Shown here piece by piece: positions 5,854 through 10,845 of a DNA stretch of 10,845 nucleotides. The stretch covers positions 1 to 10,845 of the forward strand of contig JASBTO010000175.1 of assembly GCA_030148365.1 (NCBI GenBank), given 5' to 3'. How positions within the stretch are numbered: position 1 is the first letter of the stretch; each line of letters starts with the position of its first letter. The translations under genes and the position numbers were made by a program. The notes under the pieces are model-generated. The model saw only the letters and a program-made list of their open reading frames with translations. It did no database searches and was not told the origin of the DNA. This stretch comes from Kangiellaceae bacterium (GTDB taxonomy: Bacteria; Pseudomonadota; Gammaproteobacteria; Enterobacterales; Kangiellaceae).

Positions 5854-7239
5854 ATGACAGTGTCCAGAGGAGAGTTTAATTCCCGCGTTGGTTTCATTCT
5901 GGCAGCGGCGGGTTCTGCAGTCGGGCTTGGCAATATCTGGAAGTTCCCGTTTGAAGTGGGCAAGGGCGGCGGCGCCGCATTTGTGCTCATGTATCTCGCG
6001 TTCTGTTTCCTGCTCTGCTATCCGGTGATGGTCTCGGAAATTGCGATCGGCCGGAAAACCCGGCGTAACCCCGTCGGCGCCTTCAAGGCGCTGGGCTTTC
6101 GCCGTTGGGCGATAGTCGGCTATATGGGGTTGATGGCGGGTGTCCTGATCCTGTCTTTCTATAACGTGGTCGCGGGCTGGGCTTTCGGCTACTTCCTGGA
6201 AATGGTGCAGGGCAACTTCGAGATCGGCAGTCAGTTCGACGGATTTGCCGCCGATTGGATGAAAGTCGGTCTCTATGGCTTTTTCTTTATGGCCATCACC
6301 GCCTATATCGTCTCTAACGGGATCAGTAACGGTATCGAGCGGGCCGCCAAGTTTCTGATGCCGACACTGTTCTTGCTGATCATTGCGCTCATGATTTATG
6401 CAATGACATTGCCGAATGCCATCGAAGGCCTGAAGTTCTATCTGATCCCCGACTTTTCTGCTCTGACGCCGACGGTACTTTACGCGGCGCTCGGCCAGGC
6501 TTTCTTCTCCCTGTCGCTGGGCATGGGCGCGCTGATAACCTACGGCAGTTACGTGAGCCGGGATCAGAATATTGTCACTGCAGCCGCTTTCATTACCCTG
6601 ACCGACGTGGGTATCGCCTTTCTGGCCGGCTTCATGCTGTTTCCCTTCGTCTTCTCCCAGGGGCTGCCGCCCGACGGTGGCGCCGGCCTGATCTTTGTGA
6701 CCTTGCCCGGCGTCTTTGAGACCCTCGGCGCCACTCTCGGGATCGTGATCGGCAGCGCCTTCTTCCTGCTGTTGTCCTTTGCCGCGCTCACTTCTACGGT
6801 CTCGTTGCTGGAAGTCCCGGTCTCCTATCTGGTGGATGAACACGGCATCAAGCGCAGCCGCGCGGTCTGGCTGATCGCGCTGCTGATCTTCCTGATCGGC
6901 GTGCCCAGCCTGCTGTCCAATGGCGCCTCGTCAATCTTCACCAACTTCGTGACCCTGATGGGCTCCGACAGTCCGGTCGATTTCATGACCCTGGTTGGCT
7001 ACATCGCCAACGACACCATGTTGCCGGTCGGCGGCTTCCTGATCTCGGTTTTTGTCGCCTACGTCTGGAAAAAGCACAACCTGAATGAAGAACTGGCGAC
7101 GGGAGACGAGGACTTGCGGGGTTCCTGGCTGCAAACCTACATCGATATAGCCATCAGCTACATTTGCCCGGTGATTCTCGGCGTCATTACCGTGGTCACG
7201 GTACTGGACAGATTCTTCGGCATACACTTATTCAGTTAA
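5854..7239 (+). CDS. Sodium-dependent transporter, SLC6/NSS (SNF) family, 11-TM bacterial type
   Basis: Inner-membrane symporter of the neurotransmitter:sodium symporter family (LeuT, TnaT, MhsT relatives), which use Na+ to import amino acids or similar amines. The 461-aa protein opens with the family TM1 motif: GSAVGLGNIWKFPF (20-33) contains the unwound Na+/substrate site. TM6 has GQAFFSLSLGMG (214-225), and TM8 carries AALTSTVS (310-317), with Thr313 and Ser314 in the place of LeuT Na2 ligands Thr354/Ser355. The residue matching LeuT gate Arg30 is Lys30. Hydrophobicity by eye gives 11 helices; TM12 of LeuT is absent, as in several bacterial members. ATG 5854 begins a normal N-terminus (MTVSRGEFNSR); the ribosome site is weak (GGA, 8 nt). 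It is first of four same-strand genes, 16 nt before the amidohydrolase lipoprotein, suggesting that it imports a product of those proteins. The substrate is not predictable. Confidence 0.93.
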   Translation: MTVSRGEFNSRVGFILAAAGSAVGLGNIWKFPFEVGKGGGAAFVLMYLAFCFLLCYPVMVSEIAIGRKTRRNPVGAFKALGFRRWAIVGYMGLMAGVLILSFYNVVAGWAFGYFLEMVQGNFEIGSQFDGFAADWMKVGLYGFFFMAITAYIVSNGISNGIERAAKFLMPTLFLLIIALMIYAMTLPNAIEGLKFYLIPDFSALTPTVLYAALGQAFFSLSLGMGALITYGSYVSRDQNIVTAAAFITLTDVGIAFLAGFMLFPFVFSQGLPPDGGAGLIFVTLPGVFETLGATLGIVIGSAFFLLLSFAALTSTVSLLEVPVSYLVDEHGIKRSRAVWLIALLIFLIGVPSLLSNGASSIFTNFVTLMGSDSPVDFMTLVGYIANDTMLPVGGFLISVFVAYVWKKHNLNEELATGDEDLRGSWLQTYIDIAISYICPVILGVITVVTVLDRFFGIHLFS

Positions 7240-7255
7240 TAAAGGCAGAGCACAT

Positions 7256-8659
7256 ATGAACACCCGCTTTTCATCAAAAGCCGGCCTGTTGCTGCTGGTG
7301 ACAGGATTGCTCGCAGCGTGCGGAGAGCACGAACAGGGTGAGCAGCCGGAAGAGGGGGCCGCTTTTGCAAGCAGCTATGAAGCGCCCCTATCACAACCCG
7401 TATTATTGACCAACGCGACCATACTTGACGGCGAAGGTGGCCTGCTCGAAAACGCCAGCCTGCTTCTGCAAGATGGCAAGATTGCCGGCATCGGTCAGGA
7501 TCTCGGGGAGCCGGAAGAAGGCACCCGCGTGATTGATGCCAAGGGTAAGTGGATCACGCCGGGCATTATCGATGCCCATTCCCATCTGGGCGTTTACCCG
7601 GCGCCCGGCGTGGCAACCAGCGCCGATGGTAACGAAATGACCAAGCCGGTGACCGCCGACGTCTGGGCGGAGCATTCCGTGTGGCCCCAGGATCCCCAGT
7701 TTGCCCTGGCTTTGGCGGCGGGCGTGACCAGCATGCAGATCCTGCCGGGCTCCGCGAACCTGATCGGCGGGCGCTCCGTTACCCTGAAGAACAAGTATGG
7801 TCGCTCCGTCATGGACATGAAGTTTCCGGGCGCGCCCTACGGCCTGAAAATGGCGTGCGGTGAAAACCCCAAGCGCGTGTACGGCGAAAAGGGTGGTCCG
7901 ATGACCCGTATGGGCAACGTCGCCGGCTATCGTGCCGCCTGGATCGAAGCCGCAGCCTACAAGAAGAGCTGGGACGATTACCAGGCAAGCCTGGATGAAG
8001 AACTGGGCGGCGAACCGCCGACCCGGGATCTGCGTCTGGAAACCCTGGCCGGGGTGCTGAGCGGCAATATCCTGGTGCACAATCACTGCTACCGCGCCGA
8101 CGAGATGGCGGTCATGCTCGAGGTTGCCAAGGAATTTGGCTACAAGATTACGGCCTTCCATCACGCTGTCGAGGCCTACAAGATTGCCGATCTGCTGGCG
8201 GAAAACGACGTTTGCGCCGCCTTGTGGGCAGACTGGTGGGGCTTCAAGCAGGAGGCCTACGACTCGGTGCGGGAAAATGTCGCCATGGTCGACGCGGCGG
8301 GCGCCTGCGCCATTGTGCATTCCGACTCCGCCGTCGGCATCCAACACCTGAACCAGGAAGCGGCCAAGTCCATGGCTGCGGGCCGCAAGGCCGGCATGGG
8401 AGTCGGTCCGGAGCGTGCCATTCAGTGGATCACCCTGAACCCGGCCAAGGCCCTGGGCATCGCCGAGCAGACCGGTTCCCTGGTCACGGGCAAAATGGCC
8501 GACGTCGCTGTCTGGAACGGCAATCCGTTCAGTGTCTATTCAAAAGTCGACCGGGTGTATATCGATGGGGCTCTGGCTTATGACCGCAGTAATCCGGCCC
8601 GCCAACCCCACAGCGACTTTGATCTGGGGATCCTCGATCCCGAAGGAGAAAGACCATGA
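7256..8659 (+). CDS. Amidohydrolase-superfamily lipoprotein with intact metal-binding residues
   Basis: 467-aa predicted envelope hydrolase. Residues 1-22 form a lipoprotein signal ending in LAAC with Cys22 as the lipidation site, followed by an acidic Gln/Glu linker. The metal-dependent TIM-barrel domain starts with the small beta domain (about 48-100), then ITPGIIDAHSHLG (100-112) with His108 and His110, the strand-1 metal pair. Other expected ligands are visible: His275/His277 (VHNH), His302/His303 (FHH) and Asp357 (HSDSA). A lysine around 178-198, perhaps in GLKMACGENPK, could be the bridging one. The C-terminal block NPAKALGI...GSLVTGKMADVAVW (395-420) is typical of imidazolonepropionase/aryldialkylphosphatase-like members (COG1228). 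It probably hydrolyses an amide, peptide or ester bond outside the inner membrane; the substrate is unknown. Its last 4 nt overlap the next amidohydrolase-like gene (ATGA), so the two are likely made together. Confidence 0.9.
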   Translation: MNTRFSSKAGLLLLVTGLLAACGEHEQGEQPEEGAAFASSYEAPLSQPVLLTNATILDGEGGLLENASLLLQDGKIAGIGQDLGEPEEGTRVIDAKGKWITPGIIDAHSHLGVYPAPGVATSADGNEMTKPVTADVWAEHSVWPQDPQFALALAAGVTSMQILPGSANLIGGRSVTLKNKYGRSVMDMKFPGAPYGLKMACGENPKRVYGEKGGPMTRMGNVAGYRAAWIEAAAYKKSWDDYQASLDEELGGEPPTRDLRLETLAGVLSGNILVHNHCYRADEMAVMLEVAKEFGYKITAFHHAVEAYKIADLLAENDVCAALWADWWGFKQEAYDSVRENVAMVDAAGACAIVHSDSAVGIQHLNQEAAKSMAAGRKAGMGVGPERAIQWITLNPAKALGIAEQTGSLVTGKMADVAVWNGNPFSVYSKVDRVYIDGALAYDRSNPARQPHSDFDLGILDPEGERP

Positions 8660-9942
8660 GGCCAAACCGGAAATTAATTACTACCGCTCTGCTGGCACTT
8701 TTGAGCTGCGCGGCCCATGCGGAAGGTTTGCTGATCAAAAACGCCACCGTCCAGACCCTGACGGCTCAGGGCGAGTTGCAGAATACCGATGTGCTTATCG
8801 AGAATGGCCGAATCAAGGCTATCGGCAAGGGTATACAGAGTGCCGGTGTTGAACGGACCATCGACGGCAAGGGCAAAGTTGTCACTCCCGGTATCATGGC
8901 GGTATTCAACCAGATCGGCATCCGGGAAATTGACGCCCTCGAGAATACCGTGGACGGCGTCAGTCAGAATGAAGCCTTTGGCGCCTCCTTCAGTCTCGCG
9001 GAAGTTTTCAATCCCTATTCTACGCTGGTTCCCCACAACCGGATCCATGGCGTGACCCGAACCCTCGTAACGCCCTATCCGGGGCATGATCTGTTTGCCG
9101 GTCAGGCGACCGTTTTCAGCCTCTCCGGAGAGCATACCCCCATCCTGAAAAGAACGGCGGCCATCTATGCGCAGTTTGGCGAGCGGGGAGCGGCCATGGC
9201 CGGCGGCTCCAGAGCCGCGGCGCTCATGCAGCTCGACAAGGCACTTGACGACGCTCGCGAATACGCGGAAAACCGGGACGCTATCCGGCGCGGAGAATGG
9301 CGGGAGCTGAGTCTGCCTTCCGATGATCTCGAGGCGCTACTGGATCTGATTGACGGCAAAATCCCGCTGGTGGTCGGCGTCGAGCGGGCCAGCGATATCG
9401 TGGCGCTGTTGCGACTGGCCAGAAAGCAGGATATCCGTCTGGTGATTGCCGGTGGCGCCGAAGCCTGGATGGTCGCCGAGCAACTCGCAAAAGCGAAGGT
9501 ACCGGTCATTCTTGACCCCATGGATAACATTCCCGGTAGCTTCGAATCTCTGGGCCAACGCGCCAACAATTCCGCTCTGCTGCACAAGGCCGGCGTTGAA
9601 GTCATCTTTACCGGTCCCGGATTTCAGTCCAGTCACAACGCATTCCTGGTCCGCCAGGCAGCGGGCAACGCGGTCGCCAACGGCATGCCCTACGAAGCCG
9701 CGCTCAAGGCTTTCACCCAGAATCCGGCACGGATTTTCGGTGTCGCCAGTGACTACGGTCGTATTGCGCCGGGCATGAATGCCGAACTGGTCGTTTGGGA
9801 CGGCGATCCGCTGGAAGTTACGACCGAGCCGGTGCAGGTGATCATCGACGGCAAGGCTGTGACCATGGTTTCCAGAGCGACCAGGCTTCGGGATCGCTAT
9901 ATGGATATTACCAACCAGAAAGAACCGGCATACCGTAACTGA
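8656..9942 (+). CDS. Exported amidohydrolase-like protein lacking metal ligands (probable pseudoenzyme partner)
   Basis: 428-aa exported protein clearly of amidohydrolase fold: beta domain with LLIKNATVQTL and DVLIENGRIKAIGKG, then KVVTPGI (74-80), and a C-terminal block NPARIFGV...GRIAPGMNAELVVWDGDP (356-385). Aligned by eye to its neighbour, every catalytic position is changed: His108/His110 become Phe84/Gln86, His275/His277 become Val239/Gly241, His302/His303 become Ala265/Gly266 and Asp357 becomes Pro321. It therefore probably cannot bind the usual metals and may be a structural or regulatory partner. Signal peptide is residues 1-22 (cleavage after AHA); LLSC at 15-18 is a weaker lipobox alternative. 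ATG 8656 has AAGGAG 7 nt upstream and overlaps the previous stop by 4 nt. It appears to be a diverged paralogue. The frame is full length with no frameshift, so it is a maintained gene rather than a decayed one. Confidence 0.85.
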   Translation: MRPNRKLITTALLALLSCAAHAEGLLIKNATVQTLTAQGELQNTDVLIENGRIKAIGKGIQSAGVERTIDGKGKVVTPGIMAVFNQIGIREIDALENTVDGVSQNEAFGASFSLAEVFNPYSTLVPHNRIHGVTRTLVTPYPGHDLFAGQATVFSLSGEHTPILKRTAAIYAQFGERGAAMAGGSRAAALMQLDKALDDAREYAENRDAIRRGEWRELSLPSDDLEALLDLIDGKIPLVVGVERASDIVALLRLARKQDIRLVIAGGAEAWMVAEQLAKAKVPVILDPMDNIPGSFESLGQRANNSALLHKAGVEVIFTGPGFQSSHNAFLVRQAAGNAVANGMPYEAALKAFTQNPARIFGVASDYGRIAPGMNAELVVWDGDPLEVTTEPVQVIIDGKAVTMVSRATRLRDRYMDITNQKEPAYRN

Positions 9943-9977
9943 GCGGCAGCCGGAAACCTGAAACTGTTCGAGGTAAT

Positions 9978-10845
9978 ATGGTCAAGCGCACCCTGAAAAG
10001 TCCCAGCATGGTCGATGCCCTGATCCCCATCGGGACGCTCATCGTTCTTTTGTTCCTGTCGGTGTATTTATTCGGTGATGACTCGTCCTATGGCGCCAAC
10101 CAGATAGCGTTGATTATCGCTGCCGGCGTCGGTGCCATCATTGCGATGCGCAACGGTCTGCTCTGGAATGAAGTGGAAACCGCCATCGTCGACGGCATAT
10201 CCATGGCGATGGGCGCCATTCTCATTCTGTTGGCCGTCGGCTCCCTGATCGGCACCTGGATTCTGGCAGGCATTGTGCCGACCATGATTTACTATGGTTT
10301 GCAGATCCTCGAACCCAGCTATTTCTACGTCGCCAGTTGCCTTATCTGCTCGATAATCGCGTTGAGCATTGGCAGTTCCTGGACCGTGGCCGGTACCGTC
10401 GGTATTGGCCTGATCGGGGTCGCCGCCGGCCTGGATCTTTCCTTGCCCATTACCGCGGGGGCGATTATTTCCGGGTCCTATTTCGGCGACAAGATGTCGC
10501 CCTTGTCCGATACCACCAATCTGGCGCCGGCGGTTGCCGGAACGGATCTGTTTACCCACATCCGGCATATGACCTGGACGACAGTGCCCTCGCTGATCAT
10601 TGCCCTGATCCTGTTTACGTTTATCGGCCTCAACCATGAGGTCAAGGACGGGGTCACTGGCATGCAGACTACGCTGCGCACTCTGGAGGAGCAGTTTTCA
10701 ATCTCCCTGTTCAGCCTGGTGCCGCTACTTGTCGTGCTGCTGATGGCGATGCGCAAGATCCCCGCTTTGCCCACCATCCTTGCCGGCGCCTTGCTGGGCG
10801 GAATTTTTGCGGTGATATTTCAGGCTGATCAGGTCGTTGAGTTCG
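9978..10845 (+). CDS. NhaC-family Na+/H+ antiporter (5' part, cut by window end)
   Basis: The frame is open from ATG 9978 to the right edge (289 full codons); family members usually have about 450-500 aa, so the C-terminal third is missing. The product is a multi-helix inner-membrane protein that expels Na+ in exchange for H+. The N-terminus has a short cytosolic start (MVKRTLKSPSM), then successive hydrophobic helices. The NhaC hallmark GSSWTVAGTVGIGLIG is followed by GSYFGDKMSPLSDTTNLAPA and AGTDLFTHIRHM, a strong family match. The start has GAGG 4 nt upstream. It follows the amidohydrolase-like gene by 35 nt on the same strand, so it is likely the fourth gene of the operon headed by the Na+-dependent transporter. 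In that role it would remove the Na+ brought in by the symporter. Some NhaC relatives exchange other solutes (for example malate/lactate), so the exact exchange is not certain. Confidence 0.92.
   Translation, partial: MVKRTLKSPSMVDALIPIGTLIVLLFLSVYLFGDDSSYGANQIALIIAAGVGAIIAMRNGLLWNEVETAIVDGISMAMGAILILLAVGSLIGTWILAGIVPTMIYYGLQILEPSYFYVASCLICSIIALSIGSSWTVAGTVGIGLIGVAAGLDLSLPITAGAIISGSYFGDKMSPLSDTTNLAPAVAGTDLFTHIRHMTWTTVPSLIIALILFTFIGLNHEVKDGVTGMQTTLRTLEEQFSISLFSLVPLLVVLLMAMRKIPALPTILAGALLGGIFAVIFQADQVVEF

Noticed and set aside
5830..6843. 337-codon minus-strand open frame over the SLC6 gene
   Set aside because: The translation is a low-complexity mix of Gln, His, Asp and Gly typical of the antisense of membrane-protein codons; the plus strand encodes an unambiguous transporter.
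7403..8347. 314-codon minus-strand frame over the amidohydrolase lipoprotein
   Set aside because: Shadow of the real gene; no domain and no sensible ribosome site.

Overview
The window looks like chromosomal DNA of an aerobic, probably marine gammaproteobacterium. This is inferred from several things together: ETF and ETF-quinone oxidoreductase proteins that read like those of Pseudomonas relatives, a GlyGly-CTERM-like tail on the left-edge protein, moderately GC-rich codon use, and two sodium-linked transporter families in one operon. No rRNA, tRNA, CRISPR array, insertion sequence or phage gene was seen. All protein calls come from reading motifs, not from database searches.

Layout. (1) 1-144 is the 3' end of a rightward gene whose protein ends in a Gly-rich linker, a hydrophobic helix and a basic tip. 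It meets the leftward ETF-QO gene (201-1853) at a shared bidirectional terminator (165-192). (2) ETF-QO is divergent from etfB-etfA (2004-3688). Together they form the electron-transferring flavoprotein branch: dehydrogenases reduce EtfAB, and ETF-QO passes the electrons to the quinone pool. A 150-bp intergenic region holds a near-symmetric 29-bp element that could carry overlapping face-to-face promoters. A strong terminator follows etfA. (3) 3920-5476 is a single gene for an exported di-heme cytochrome of the DHOR/MauG-peroxidase superfamily, with its own plausible promoter. (4) A 377-bp gene-poor stretch, with a possible 17-codon leader and a small hairpin, precedes a compact rightward operon. 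That operon encodes an SLC6-type Na+-dependent transporter (5854-7239), an amidohydrolase lipoprotein (7256-8659), a second exported amidohydrolase-like protein overlapping it by 4 nt (8656-9942), and an NhaC-type Na+/H+ antiporter cut by the right edge (9978-end).

The most interesting region is the last operon. The first amidohydrolase keeps the metal-binding residues expected of the superfamily. Its overlapping partner keeps the fold landmarks but appears to have lost every metal ligand, which suggests an active enzyme with a pseudoenzyme partner in the cell envelope. With a Na+-driven solute importer on one side and a Na+ exporter on the other, the operon reads as a candidate sodium-coupled scavenging unit: hydrolyse a substrate in the periplasm, import the released amino acid or amine, and recycle Na+. 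The substrate cannot be read from the sequence.
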